From Planctomycetota bacterium (GTDB lineage: Bacteria > Planctomycetota > Phycisphaerae > Phycisphaerales > SM1A02), in assembly GCA_016873255.1 (NCBI GenBank), contig VGXR01000020.1, positions 1-40,773 on the forward strand: a stretch of 40,773 nt of DNA, in the 5' to 3' direction. Each line of letters opens with the position of its first letter. Position 1 is the first letter of the stretch. A program made the translations under genes and the position numbers. The notes beneath the pieces were generated by a model. It was not told the DNA's origin. It saw only the letters and a program-made list of their open reading frames with translations, and did no database searches. This document shows, piece after piece, positions 18,249-26,062 of this stretch.

Positions 18249-19392
18249 ACTGCTGCTCGACCGGCACGAGGAACTCGGGGTTCGACGGGAGCTCGGCAAA
18301 CACCCCGAGCGATCGCCCGGACTTGGAGTCGAACTTCAGGATCTGCTTGCCGAGCCGGCTGCCGACGTAGAGGACCTGGTCCCGAAGGGCGATCGAGCTC
18401 GGCGCGTTGAGGCCGCCGTCGCCCGGCGCGACGAGTTGGCGCGTCTCGCCCGTGCCGAGCTGCTGGCTCCACACGCAGTTGGCCTTGTTGTCCGTGACCA
18501 GCATGCGCGCGCCGTCCGGCGTGAACATCACCTGGATGGGGTGCTCGAGGCCCTCACGCGCGTCCATCGCCACGCGTACCAGCCGGCCCGTGTCCGGGTC
18601 GTGCGCGGCCACGCGCGAGCGGCCGCGATCGCAGACGTAGAGCAGCCCGTCCGGCCCGAACGCGAACCCGCGCACCAGGCCGAGCCCCTCGGGCGACTGC
18701 TGGTCGTTCGGCACCACGGTGCCCGGGGCGAGCGTGCCGAACGCCGCAAGGCCCGACGCCACCGGCATGGGCTTCCCCGCGTCCTTGGTTCCCAGGCCGT
18801 TGTACCGGGTGATGGTGTTCGTGTCCTGGTTCGACGCATACAGCGCGCCGCTTGGCCCAACCGCCACCTGATAGGCATGGACCATGGCTGGATTGGACGG
18901 CCCGCCCGCGACCCACGTGGCGCGAAAGGGCCGCACGCCCGTTGCGGCGTCCGGGCGCCCGAACGCGAGGACCCGCGTGGCATCGTGCTTGGCGCTCACC
19001 ACCGCAAGGTCGCCGTTGCCGAGCACCGCCATGCTGCGAAGCTCGGCGAGCGGCGGCTCGGACGCGGGGAGGGGGCCGAGCACCGGGCCGAGCACCTTTC
19101 CGCTTCCGTCGAGCGCAAACACCTGCGCCAGCGCGCCCTCGTCGCCGTGCACGGTGACGTACCAGTGCGGTGCGCTGATCGGCAGCGCGTGCGCGTGCGC
19201 CCGGTCGCCCGGGGCCACTTCCACGCCATCCGATCGCTCGCCTGCCCGTTCCGCCTGCGCCATCCCCTGCGCCTCGGCGGCCTGGCTCAGGTCCCGAGCC
19301 TGCTGCATCATGGGAAACACGAACGGGATGGCCAGCATCGCCAGCAGGGCGACGGCGGCCGCAGCGACGCCGATCGGAGTTTCCCGACGCAT
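18247..19392 (-). CDS. Secreted or anchored NHL/SMP-30-type beta-propeller protein
   Basis: The 381-residue protein starts MRRETPIGVAAAAVALLAML, a positively charged N-terminus plus hydrophobic segment (signal anchor or signal peptide). A linker rich in Gln, Ala and Glu follows. The rest has repeated blade motifs such as VAVGPSGALYASNQDTNTIT, FAFGPDGLLYVCDRGRSRV, VMFTPDGARMLVTDNKANCV and IALRDQVLYVGSRLGKQIL. These resemble NHL or SMP-30/gluconolactonase-like six-bladed propellers. No metal-binding or lactonase catalytic set can be assigned. Upstream in-frame ATGs precede low-complexity sequence; ATG 19392 is chosen. A TAGGCT box lies 11 nt upstream and there is no Shine-Dalgarno. Its stop codon lies at the edge of the inverted-repeat element. 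Confidence 0.75.
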   Translation of the reverse strand: MRRETPIGVAAAAVALLAMLAIPFVFPMMQQARDLSQAAEAQGMAQAERAGERSDGVEVAPGDRAHAHALPISAPHWYVTVHGDEGALAQVFALDGSGKVLGPVLGPLPASEPPLAELRSMAVLGNGDLAVVSAKHDATRVLAFGRPDAATGVRPFRATWVAGGPSNPAMVHAYQVAVGPSGALYASNQDTNTITRYNGLGTKDAGKPMPVASGLAAFGTLAPGTVVPNDQQSPEGLGLVRGFAFGPDGLLYVCDRGRSRVAAHDPDTGRLVRVAMDAREGLEHPIQVMFTPDGARMLVTDNKANCVWSQQLGTGETRQLVAPGDGGLNAPSSIALRDQVLYVGSRLGKQILKFDSKSGRSLGVFAELPSNPEFLVPVEQQ

Positions 19393-19403
19393 TTTCGGTT
19401 GCA

Positions 19404-19409
19404 AGCCTA
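19404..19409 (-). promoter_or_regulatory. -10 box TAGGCT of the beta-propeller gene
   Basis: Minus-strand TAGGCT lies 11 nt before the ATG, predicting a leader of about 4 nt. Confidence 0.4.
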
Positions 19410-19451
19410 CCGGGAAACGGGGACGATGCACGCTCGTACATGGAGGTACGC

Positions 19452-20435
19452 ATGCAGGACAGGACGATCCACGCGCGCGCAACTCGAACCATCCGGGCGA
19501 CGGGAGGCATCGCGGCCCTGGCGCTCGCGGTGGCCTCGCTGCTCTGGGCGTCGGCATGCGCCTCGCCGCACGAGGGTTCGCGCGCCGCCGCGGTGCGCGA
19601 CGCGGCGGTGGACACGGCCGCCGACGCGGGCCTCGAGCTCGGGCCGCGCCGCCGCGAGATCTCCGCTTCGGCCATGGGCAGCGGCAAGCATGACGCCGAG
19701 AAGGAACTCGACGCGCTCACGGGCGGCAGCCACTCCCAGCACGGGAAGATCCCGCCCGGCCCGGATGACTGGCGCATCATCACCAATTCGCTCGGCCTGT
19801 TCCGGCACGCGCCCTACGTGGCCGACCTGGTGCTGGGGCTGGGCTGCTCCGTGCTGGTGGCGCTGGCGCTCACTTCCACGCCGCGCCGCGGCGCGCGCTT
19901 CGACCCCGTGTCCCGCGCGGAGCAGCGGCGTGCCACCGTGGTCTGCGCGCTCATCGGCTGCATCGCGGCGGAGCTGGTGCAGGCGAGCGAGCAGTTCCTC
20001 CTCGGCGCGGAGATCGCGCTGGTGCTCTTCGGCATCGGCGGGCTCGTCCGCTTCCGCACGCTCTTCGACGATGCCGGCCAGACGGGCGTGGCCATCGTGG
20101 CGACGGTGCTCGGGCTCGCGTGCGGCATGAGCGAGTACTCGCTCGTGGCGCTCTCGCTTGCGGTTGTCTTCCTGATCATGTGGTGGATGAGCAGCATCGC
20201 CGTCGTGCAGGTGCGCATCAAGGTGCGCAAGAACACCGACCTCGCGCAGGTGCAGGCGGCGGTGACGTCCATCCTGCAGGAACGCGGATTCGCCATGCTG
20301 CACGAGTCGCCGAACCTGGTGGAACGCACCCTCGAGGTGCACGCGCGCACCGGCGGCGAGTTCGACTCCGATGCGCTCGCGCGGGCAGTCCAGGACGCGG
20401 TTCCCGGGGCGCGCGTGCGCGTGAAGGCGGCCTGA
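19452..20435 (+). CDS. DUF4956/MgtC-like membrane protein with lipobox-like N-terminus
   Basis: I chose ATG 19452 because GGAGG lies 7 nt upstream; ATG 19440 would include that site in the coding region. The 327-residue protein has a hydrophobic N-terminus ending ASAC, compatible with a lipobox. An Ala/Gly/His linker follows, then about four membrane helices. The segment LFGIGGLVRFRTLFDDAGQT plus GVAIVATVLGLACGMSEYS resembles DUF4956 and MgtC-type membrane cores (G-x-x-VRFRT). A soluble C-terminal domain of about 80 residues (VQVRIKVRKNTDLAQVQAAV onward) looks like a ferredoxin-like or ACT-like fold. The next gene starts 6 nt after its stop, so it probably forms an operon with the ABC transporter. 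Function is unknown. Confidence 0.65.
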   Translation: MQDRTIHARATRTIRATGGIAALALAVASLLWASACASPHEGSRAAAVRDAAVDTAADAGLELGPRRREISASAMGSGKHDAEKELDALTGGSHSQHGKIPPGPDDWRIITNSLGLFRHAPYVADLVLGLGCSVLVALALTSTPRRGARFDPVSRAEQRRATVVCALIGCIAAELVQASEQFLLGAEIALVLFGIGGLVRFRTLFDDAGQTGVAIVATVLGLACGMSEYSLVALSLAVVFLIMWWMSSIAVVQVRIKVRKNTDLAQVQAAVTSILQERGFAMLHESPNLVERTLEVHARTGGEFDSDALARAVQDAVPGARVRVKAA

Positions 20436-20441
20436 CGCCCG

Positions 20442-21212
20442 GTGGCCGCCCCCGCACCGCCGCTCATCGAGGTGACGGACGTGGGGCGCACGTTCGCGGA
20501 CGGGACGCGTGCGCTCGCGGGCGCATCGCTCATGGTGCCCGCCGGCGCCATCACGGCGCTCGTCGGCCCCTCCGGGTGCGGCAAGACCACGCTGCTGCGG
20601 ATGATGGGCGGCCTGGACGCACCCACCTCCGGTGCCGTGCGATTCGCGGGCGGCGCGCGCCCGCGCGCGGCGTTCGCCTTCCAGGAACCGCGCCTGCTGC
20701 CGTGGCGCAGCGTCGTCTCGAACGTGGCGCTTCCGCTCGAGCTCGCGGGCGTGCCGCGCGGCGAGCGGCGCGCGCGGGCCGAGCGCATCCTGGATCGCGT
20801 GCAGCTTGCGGGCGCGGGGCGAAAGCTCCCGGGGCAGCTCTCGGGCGGCATGCGCATGCGCGCGAGCATCGCGCGGGCCCTCGTGACCGAGCCGGAGCTC
20901 CTGCTCCTCGACGAGCCGTTCGGCGCGCTCGACGAGATCACGCGCCAGGCGCTCGATGACCTGCTGCTTGCGCTCTGGGGCGAGTTCGGCATGACGGTGG
21001 TGGTGGTGACGCACTCGATCGTCGAGGCGGCGTACCTCGGCCGCCAGGTCGTGGTGATGGCGCCCGCGCCCGGTCGGGTGGTGGGTTGCATCAAGCCGGG
21101 CTTCGCATCGCGCACGCCCGCCCTGCGCGCCACGCCTGAGTTCGCCGCCTCCACGGCATCGCTGCTGCAGATGCTCGCGCAGTCGATGGTGCGCGAGAAG
21201 GGGGCGGCATGA
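20442..21212 (+). CDS. ABC transporter ATP-binding protein (NitT/TauT/ThiZ-type)
   Basis: The 256-residue ATPase has Walker A GPSGCGKTTLLRMMGG, a Q-loop in FQEPRLLPW, signature LSGGMRMRASIARAL, Walker B LLLLDEPFGALD and the H-loop VVVVTHSIVEAAYL. The Q-loop sequence and the GMTVVVVTHSIVEA style are typical of nitrate/sulfonate/taurine and HMP-thiamine precursor importers. The start is GTG, 6 nt after the previous stop. The stop overlaps the permease start (ATGA). Together with the permease and binding protein downstream it forms a complete importer. Confidence 0.92.
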   Translation: MAAPAPPLIEVTDVGRTFADGTRALAGASLMVPAGAITALVGPSGCGKTTLLRMMGGLDAPTSGAVRFAGGARPRAAFAFQEPRLLPWRSVVSNVALPLELAGVPRGERRARAERILDRVQLAGAGRKLPGQLSGGMRMRASIARALVTEPELLLLDEPFGALDEITRQALDDLLLALWGEFGMTVVVVTHSIVEAAYLGRQVVVMAPAPGRVVGCIKPGFASRTPALRATPEFAASTASLLQMLAQSMVREKGAA

Positions 21213-21985
21213 TCGCGCGCCTCCTCCGTGCCGCGCTCCCGCCGGCCATCGTGGTCATCGCGCTCGTCGCAGCCTGGGACATCGCCGTGCGGCTCATGCA
21301 GCCGAGCGAGTACCTCGTGCCGGCGCCGCTTGCCGTGGCACGCGCCTTCTTGGAGCAGCGCGCCGAGCTTGTCCCTGCCGCGCTCCGCACCGCGGGCAGC
21401 GCGGCCGCCGGCTTCGCGATCGCCGCGGCGGCCGGGGTGCTCGCGGGCAGCGTGCTTGCCGCAAGCCGGTTCCTCATGCGCGGTCTCTACCCGCTGGCCA
21501 CGCTGCTGCAGATGGTGCCGCTCGTGGCCATCGCGCCGATCCTCGTCATCTGGTGCGGCTACGGCCCGCGCACGTCGGTCGCCAGCGCGGCCATCGTCTC
21601 GGTGTTCCCGGTGCTCGCGGCGACTCTCGACGGCATGCGGTCGACCGACCCAGGGCTTGCCGAGCTCTTCGGCGTGTGCCGCGCGTCGCGGCTGCAGCGC
21701 TGGTGGAAGCTCGAGCTGCCATGGGCGTTGCCGTCCATCGTCACGGGCCTGCGCATCGCCGCGGGGCTCTCGGTGATCGGGGCCATCGTGGGCGAGTTCG
21801 TGGGGGCGTTTGCCGGCGACGCTTCCCCCATCGGCATCATCATCCTGTCGGCGATGCGCGAGAACCGCACGGACCTGGTGTTCGCGTCGGTGGCACTTGC
21901 GGCGGCGGCCGGATTCGCGCTGTTCGGGCTGGTCAGCCTGCTCGGCTGGGCGCTCCTGCGCCGGTGGCACGCCTCCGCGGGCTGA
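21209..21985 (+). CDS. ABC transporter permease
   Basis: The 258-residue protein has about six membrane helices. Its EAA-type cytoplasmic loop reads ELFGVCRASRLQRWWKLELP, the contact site for the ATPase. Its opening (LLRAALPPAIVVIALVAAWD) and overall length match SsuC/ThiX-type permeases. It overlaps the ATPase gene by four bases (ATGA). It should assemble as a homodimer with the ATPase at the inner membrane. Confidence 0.9.
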   Translation: MIARLLRAALPPAIVVIALVAAWDIAVRLMQPSEYLVPAPLAVARAFLEQRAELVPAALRTAGSAAAGFAIAAAAGVLAGSVLAASRFLMRGLYPLATLLQMVPLVAIAPILVIWCGYGPRTSVASAAIVSVFPVLAATLDGMRSTDPGLAELFGVCRASRLQRWWKLELPWALPSIVTGLRIAAGLSVIGAIVGEFVGAFAGDASPIGIIILSAMRENRTDLVFASVALAAAAGFALFGLVSLLGWALLRRWHASAG

Positions 21986-22031
21986 CTCGGGCCGCGCTCG
22001 GGGCGCCGTTCGATGCGGCGAGCGTTCCCGC

Positions 22032-22037
22032 TAGGCT
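22032..22037 (+). promoter_or_regulatory. -10 box TAGGCT, leaderless-type
   Basis: TAGGCT is followed by 6 nt (CCGCGC) and the ATG of the binding-protein gene. This suggests the binding protein is also expressed from its own leaderless promoter in addition to any read-through from the permease gene 58 nt upstream. Confidence 0.5.
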
Positions 22038-22043
22038 CCGCGC

Positions 22044-23030
22044 ATGGTCACCTCGATCCCCCGGCGTGCGGCATGCGTCCTGGCTGCCACCCTCTGCGGT
22101 GCGCTTGCGCTTGCGATCCCGGCCGGCGCGCAGGACGCGAAGCCTGCCCTTCGCAAGGTGCGCCTGCAGCTCAACTGGGTGCCGGAACCGGAGTTCGGCG
22201 GCATCTACGCAGCGAGGCAGGACGGCCTGTTCGCTGCCGAGGGCCTCGACGTCGAGGTGATCTCGGGCGCGGCCGGGACGCCGGTCCCGCAGATGACCGC
22301 GAGCGGGCAGGTGGAGTTCGGCGTGGTGAGCGGCGACCAGGTGCTGACGCTTCGCGAGCGCGGTGGGTCGCTCGTGGCGCTGTTCACGGTGTTCCATACC
22401 AGCCCGATGGGCGTGATGGTGCCGGAGGCCAGCCCGCACCGCAGCCTCGAGTCGCTCTGGAAGAGCGATGCCACCGTGGCCATGGAGGCGGGCCTTCCGT
22501 TCGTCCGCTACCTGAACAAGCGCTTCCCGGGCGGCAAGGTGAAGCTCGTGCCCACGGGCGCCGGATTGGCCGCGTTCGAGCGCGGCACCGTGCAGGCGCA
22601 GCAGTGCTTCATCACCGCGGAACCCGTGCAGCTTGAGCTGCGCAAGGTGCCGGTGCGCGTGTTCTCGCTGGCGGAGGGCGGCTACGACCCCTACACCGTG
22701 AGCATCGCGACGAGCGAGGCGTTCCTCGCGAAGGACCGCGCCGCGTGCGCCGCGTTCGTGCGCGCGCTGCGCAAGGGCTGGGCGAGCTATCTGAAGGAGC
22801 CGGGCAAGTACAACCCGTCCATCCACAAGCTCAACCCCGCCATGAGCCTCGAGGCGATGGACCTCGCGGCCAGGAAGCAGCACGACCTCGTCGCCCCGCG
22901 GACGGGAGACGAGGTCGGCTGGATGGAGCGTGATCGGTGGGTGACCCTCGCAGGCCAGCTCAAGGAGCTGGGAACCCTGAAGGAACCACCGGCCGTCATC
23001 GACGCCGTGTTCTGGAACGCGCCGAGGTGA
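22044..23030 (+). CDS. Periplasmic substrate-binding protein of the ABC importer (NMT1/THI5-like)
   Basis: The 328-residue protein has a signal peptide ending PAGAQ. The mature start VRLQLNWVPEPEFGGIYAAR and GLFAAEGLDVEVISGAAGT match the NMT1/THI5-like family (ThiY, RibY and relatives). Features of the family that follow include VEFGVVSGDQVLTLRERG and AQQCFITAEPVQLELRK. Family members bind pyrimidine thiamine precursors, riboflavin or related ring compounds; sulfonate and nitrate binders are more distant. The specific ligand is not certain, and I found no TPP or FMN riboswitch upstream. The 3' end overlaps the convergent PEP-CTERM gene by 35 nt. Confidence 0.87.
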   Translation: MVTSIPRRAACVLAATLCGALALAIPAGAQDAKPALRKVRLQLNWVPEPEFGGIYAARQDGLFAAEGLDVEVISGAAGTPVPQMTASGQVEFGVVSGDQVLTLRERGGSLVALFTVFHTSPMGVMVPEASPHRSLESLWKSDATVAMEAGLPFVRYLNKRFPGGKVKLVPTGAGLAAFERGTVQAQQCFITAEPVQLELRKVPVRVFSLAEGGYDPYTVSIATSEAFLAKDRAACAAFVRALRKGWASYLKEPGKYNPSIHKLNPAMSLEAMDLAARKQHDLVAPRTGDEVGWMERDRWVTLAGQLKELGTLKEPPAVIDAVFWNAPR

Positions 23031-23670
23031 GGCCCGCGATCGCCGCCGCCGCGAGAATTCCCGGTGCCGGCACCAGGTTCGCCTCCGCCCACTCCACAGC
23101 GGCTTCGTGATCGGCCTCTGCCATCCCGAGGTTGAACACCACCCAGAAGGTGTCGCTCACAGCGTTGCTTCCCGCGGCCACGGTGAATGCCGCAAGGTAG
23201 ATGCCGTTGTCAGGATCCCCCGACTGCGCGGACAGCGTGTACTCGGGGTGCAGGTCGAGCCCCTGGGTCACCAGGAACGAAAATGAGCCGCCCGTGGCCG
23301 AAGATGCGTCCTGCCCGCCGTAGCTGGCGAGCAGCGCGTAGGTGCTTGCCGAGAATCCGCTGCCGTTCCACGCGCCGAGCCCCTGCAGCAGGTTCATGGT
23401 GATGCTGCTGCCGACGAGGTTGGAGCCGATGCCCGGCTCGTCGCCCGAGAAGGGAAACGTCGCATCGAGGCCGAGTTCGGCATCGAACACGCGCTGAAAC
23501 GGGTTGACCACGTTGCCCGTGTCGTGGTCCCAGCCGCCGGTGACGGTGACGCCGTCGATGGCGGTCACCCAGAGATCGAGGTGTACCTCCTTTTCGTCAG
23601 CTGCCGCGGGCAGGGCGATCGAGAGCATGGTGATGGCGAGGATCGACGCGTACAAAGGTGAGTGTCTCAT
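22996..23670 (-). CDS. PEP-CTERM-type exported protein
   Basis: The 224-residue protein starts MRHSPLYASILAITMLSIAL with a signal peptide ending PAAAD. ATG 23670 has CTGGAG 5-10 nt upstream. The C-terminus has the three-part PEP-CTERM layout: VPAPG, a hydrophobic stretch (ILAAAAIAGLTS) and a basic tail (RSRTRRR). It should be processed and sorted by an exosortase/archaeosortase-type system. The body contains Gly/Ser-rich beta-type sequence (LLASYGGQDASSATGGSFSF) without a recognised fold. It lies 139 nt downstream of the dockerin-like gene on the same strand; a possible -10, TAGGGT, is at 23711-23716. Its 3' end overlaps the binding-protein gene by 35 nt. Confidence 0.75.
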   Translation of the reverse strand: MRHSPLYASILAITMLSIALPAAADEKEVHLDLWVTAIDGVTVTGGWDHDTGNVVNPFQRVFDAELGLDATFPFSGDEPGIGSNLVGSSITMNLLQGLGAWNGSGFSASTYALLASYGGQDASSATGGSFSFLVTQGLDLHPEYTLSAQSGDPDNGIYLAAFTVAAGSNAVSDTFWVVFNLGMAEADHEAAVEWAEANLVPAPGILAAAAIAGLTSARSRTRRR

Positions 23671-23809
23671 GAGAACTCCAGACAGGATGAAAGGAAAAGT
23701 GAAGTGGGAAACCCTACGAGGGCACGAGAGTGAGGGACGAGGAGTGAGGCGCACCGGCGCAGGCGTACCGCCCCGACGGGCCGTGCCACGGTGGTCGATT
23801 GACGAGCAT

Positions 23810-24607
23810 TCATGGGCAGGCCCCCCAGCGGCCGAGGAGCAGCCCGAGGTCGGACCCGGTGACGGTGCCGCTGCCGTCGAGGTCGCCTGGGCCGGCCGTG
23901 CCCCATGCCCCCAGCAGCAGCCCGAGGTCGGCGCCGCCCACCGTTCCGTCGCCGTCGAGGTCGGCAGGGCAGGTGGGCGGGTTGGCCATGGCCTCCGCGG
24001 CAGCCACGGCATCGGCCCATCGCTCGGGCGTGTCGCCGCCGTTGAGCACCAGCCAGTAGCGGGCACTTGCCGAGACTCCCGCGGCGGTCGAGTACGCCTC
24101 CAGCGCCACGAGGTACACGCCGACGTCAGGGGCGGCGGCGCCCGGAGCCGGAAGGAGCGTCATGTTGAAGTGGCGGTGCCATCCGCCATCGGCCTGCACG
24201 GCAAGGTCGATGCCTGCGGCCGGGCCCGCGGCGCTGGTCGCGCTTGCCGTGAGGAACGAGAGCCGCAGCCGCTCGCCTGCAAGCGCACCGGATGGCGATG
24301 TCGGCACGAACGCGCTTCCGTTCCACGCAAGCACCGCGTTCGCGAAGCGCACGCCCACTCGCGTGCCCGAGGCAAACGTCCCCTGCGCGGCGTCATATCC
24401 GGGGTTCGCGGTGAACCATGCCACGCCGGTGTCGCCGAAGGCCCCCGCGAACACGCGCCGTGGCGCCCCGTAGCCGCTGGCCGTGATCTCGGTGGTCTCG
24501 ATGGTGCCCGAGGTGATGCGCAGCCCGACATCACCGATGTGCAGTGCGGAGGCGGCGGACGCCATGGCGAGGGTCATCGCCGCGCAGATGGATCGAAGCG
24601 TGCTCAC
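23810..24607 (-). CDS. Secreted protein with C-terminal dockerin-like calcium loops
   Basis: The 265-residue protein starts at a GTG overlapping the stop of the upstream prepilin-type gene (GTGA), so the two are translationally coupled. The signal peptide is MSTLRSICAAMTLAMASAAS. The middle region is beta-rich and shares style with the PEP-CTERM protein downstream (an AWNGSAF segment in both). The end carries CPADLDGDGTVGGADLGLLL and DLDGSGTVTGSDLGLLLG, two EF-hand-like calcium loops with the GxWG tail. Such tails in planctomycetes resemble dockerin type I repeats but need not bind cohesins. Function is unknown. Confidence 0.78.
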   Translation of the reverse strand: MSTLRSICAAMTLAMASAASALHIGDVGLRITSGTIETTEITASGYGAPRRVFAGAFGDTGVAWFTANPGYDAAQGTFASGTRVGVRFANAVLAWNGSAFVPTSPSGALAGERLRLSFLTASATSAAGPAAGIDLAVQADGGWHRHFNMTLLPAPGAAAPDVGVYLVALEAYSTAAGVSASARYWLVLNGGDTPERWADAVAAAEAMANPPTCPADLDGDGTVGGADLGLLLGAWGTAGPGDLDGSGTVTGSDLGLLLGRWGACP

Positions 24608-25389
24608 TGGTCACCTCCCGGGACGATGTCCGGGTCAAAGCGGTTGTCCTGCATGGATCGATACACGTCCTCGAACGCCGAGGTCGCCACGCGTCCGTCG
24701 AGGAACGACCAGTTGGACTGGCTGCCCTGCTGAGGCGCAGCGCGGTCCACTGCGTTGACCTGCACCTGCGATGCGGCGACCGACCACGGTGCGGCAACGC
24801 CGGCCCACTCCTCCACATGCGGGTGGTCCGCCGATGCGTAGCTGCCGGTCTCGGTCATCAGCAGGAAGCACGCGGTGCGCTCGGGGCGCGCCACCTGCTG
24901 CATCCGGTCCACGCCTTCGCCGGGGCCGAGGAGCGCAGCCGTGGGCGAGTAGTTGCGGGACAGGAAGTTGTTCATGCCGTAGCTGGTCTGGCGCCAGGTC
25001 GGAACGGGTCCGTCGATCACCGGCATGCCCTCGCCGCCGGCCTCCGGCGACCAGTGGGGGCTCTGGTCGAGCGGGCTGCGGTAGGCAACGGGCGACTGCC
25101 CGACGTACGGGCGCAGCCGTGCGACGAAGGAGGCCTCCGGGTTGGCGATGGTGCCGTGCGGGAGCCCGACATCCACGAATCGCTCTTCGTTGGATGTCAT
25201 GTACGACGCGTGCGCCATGGCCAGGCCGCGCAGGTTGGCCAGGTCGGCCGTGGCTAGGGCGGTGCGCCGGGTGCGGCCGAGCGCGGGCAGCAGGAGCCCC
25301 ACGAGGAGGGCCACGATGCCGAGCGTCACGAGGAGCTCGATGAGCGTGAATCCGGGGCGCAAGCCACCGCGGGTGCAGGTTGTCTTCAT
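24604..25389 (-). CDS. Prepilin-type protein, DUF1559-like (type II pseudopilin family)
   Basis: The 261-residue protein starts MKTTCTRGGLRPGFTLIELL. GFTLIE is the prepilin peptidase cleavage and methylation site, followed by the usual ~20-residue hydrophobic helix (VTLGIVALLVGLLLPAL). The remaining 220 residues include the features of the planctomycete prepilin-type family with an H-x-G-like processed C-terminal motif (NWSFLDGRVAT). A GTG start at 25413 would add eight residues. No pilus assembly ATPase or secretin is encoded nearby. The gene overlaps the dockerin-like gene by four bases. Confidence 0.82.
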   Translation of the reverse strand: MKTTCTRGGLRPGFTLIELLVTLGIVALLVGLLLPALGRTRRTALATADLANLRGLAMAHASYMTSNEERFVDVGLPHGTIANPEASFVARLRPYVGQSPVAYRSPLDQSPHWSPEAGGEGMPVIDGPVPTWRQTSYGMNNFLSRNYSPTAALLGPGEGVDRMQQVARPERTACFLLMTETGSYASADHPHVEEWAGVAAPWSVAASQVQVNAVDRAAPQQGSQSNWSFLDGRVATSAFEDVYRSMQDNRFDPDIVPGGDQ

Positions 25390-25404
25390 GATGGATGCTG
25401 ACTT

Positions 25405-25461
25405 GCGGCCCACGCAGGGCGTGGCCGCGAGATGCGTGCGAAAGGGGTGGACGGATCCACC
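25405..25461 (-). other. Two hairpins between the His-rich gene and the prepilin gene
   Basis: GGTGGA (25446-25451) pairs with TCCACC (25456-25461), followed on the minus strand by CCTTTCG; it may be a weak terminator of the His-rich gene. A second stem, GCGGCCCACGC (25405-25415) with GCGTGGCCGC (25419-25428), one bulged base, lies just before the prepilin start. Confidence 0.4.
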
Positions 25462-25502
25462 TCGCCGCGAGCCTGGGCCCGCAGCGTCACGATCGGTTCA
25501 TG

Positions 25503-26018
25503 TCAGCAGGCTGGCGGCGGACGCGCAGCCAGCGCGCGAAGCGGCAGGGGCGCTGGCAGTCGCGCGGGAGCGTCGTCACCGCACGCGGCGACGAGTGCGT
25601 GGAAAGCCGGGACCTCGATCCCGGCGGGGGCCGTGCCGGCAAGCGAGAGCAGCAGCTCGCAGGTGGCACAGGCCAGTTCATCGTGCGGGGCGCGGGCATC
25701 GTCCGCGCCGGGGGAATCGTGCGGCGCCTCGCCATCGTGCCCCTCGCCATGGCAGTCGTGATCGCCCGCGCCGGGATGGTGCGCGTGGCCCTCGTTTCCA
25801 TGGCCCTCATGTCCATGGCCCTCATGTCCATGGCCCTCATGTCCATGGCCCTCATGTCCATGGCCCTCATGTCCATGGCCGCATCGAGCGTCGGACGCGT
25901 GCAAGCCAGGCGCGTGGGCCGCGTCGTGGCTCAGGTGCAGCGATCGCAGCCCACCGCTGCCCGGCGCAATGAGCGCCGCCGCGCAGAGGACGAGGGTGGC
26001 GTGCAGGAGTCGATGCAC
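25503..26018 (-). CDS. Histidine-rich exported protein with HGHEG repeats
   Basis: The 171-residue protein is read from GTG 26018. It has a signal-like N-terminus (VHRLLHATLVLCAAALIAPG). A run of five-residue HGHEG units follows (about residues 48-78), then more His/Asp/Glu-rich sequence (GDHDCHGEGHDGE). Near the C-terminus is ELACATCELLLSL, a CxxC motif. The layout (His-rich stretch, CxxC, Pro-rich end) is reminiscent of DUF2946-type metal-associated proteins, but that is only a resemblance. Binding of Zn, Cu or Ni in the periplasm is likely on composition alone. The start follows TATACT by 7 nt with no Shine-Dalgarno, which is why I prefer GTG 26018 over the in-frame start at 26048 that lies upstream of the -10 box. 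Confidence 0.65.
   Translation of the reverse strand: MHRLLHATLVLCAAALIAPGSGGLRSLHLSHDAAHAPGLHASDARCGHGHEGHGHEGHGHEGHGHEGHGHEGHGNEGHAHHPGAGDHDCHGEGHDGEAPHDSPGADDARAPHDELACATCELLLSLAGTAPAGIEVPAFHALVAACGDDAPARLPAPLPLRALAARPPPAC
25787..25876. repeat. 15-bp tandem repeat encoding HGHEG units
   Basis: Five identical copies of GGCCCTCATGTCCAT (25802-25876) follow one variant copy (25787-25801, two differences). The period is a multiple of three, so copy-number change would add or remove five residues without a frameshift. Confidence 0.95.
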
Positions 26019-26025
26019 AGCGAAC

Positions 26026-26055
26026 AGTATAGCCCCGTGAGTCAGCACCTAGACT
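26026..26055. promoter_or_regulatory. Divergent leaderless-type -10 boxes (His-rich gene and DNA methyltransferase)
   Basis: Minus-strand TATACT (26026-26031) is 7 nt before GTG 26018. Plus-strand TAGACT (26050-26055) is 7 nt before ATG 26063. The boxes are 18 bp apart, so the plus-strand -35 position coincides with the minus-strand -10. Confidence 0.55.
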
Positions 26056-26062
26056 CGTCTGG

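Noticed and set aside
20200-22044. TPP or FMN riboswitch upstream of the ABC importer
   Set aside because: The gaps are only 6 and 58 nt and contain none of the conserved riboswitch core sequences.
25787-25876. Possible CRISPR array
   Set aside because: The 15-bp units are contiguous with no spacers and lie inside a coding region.
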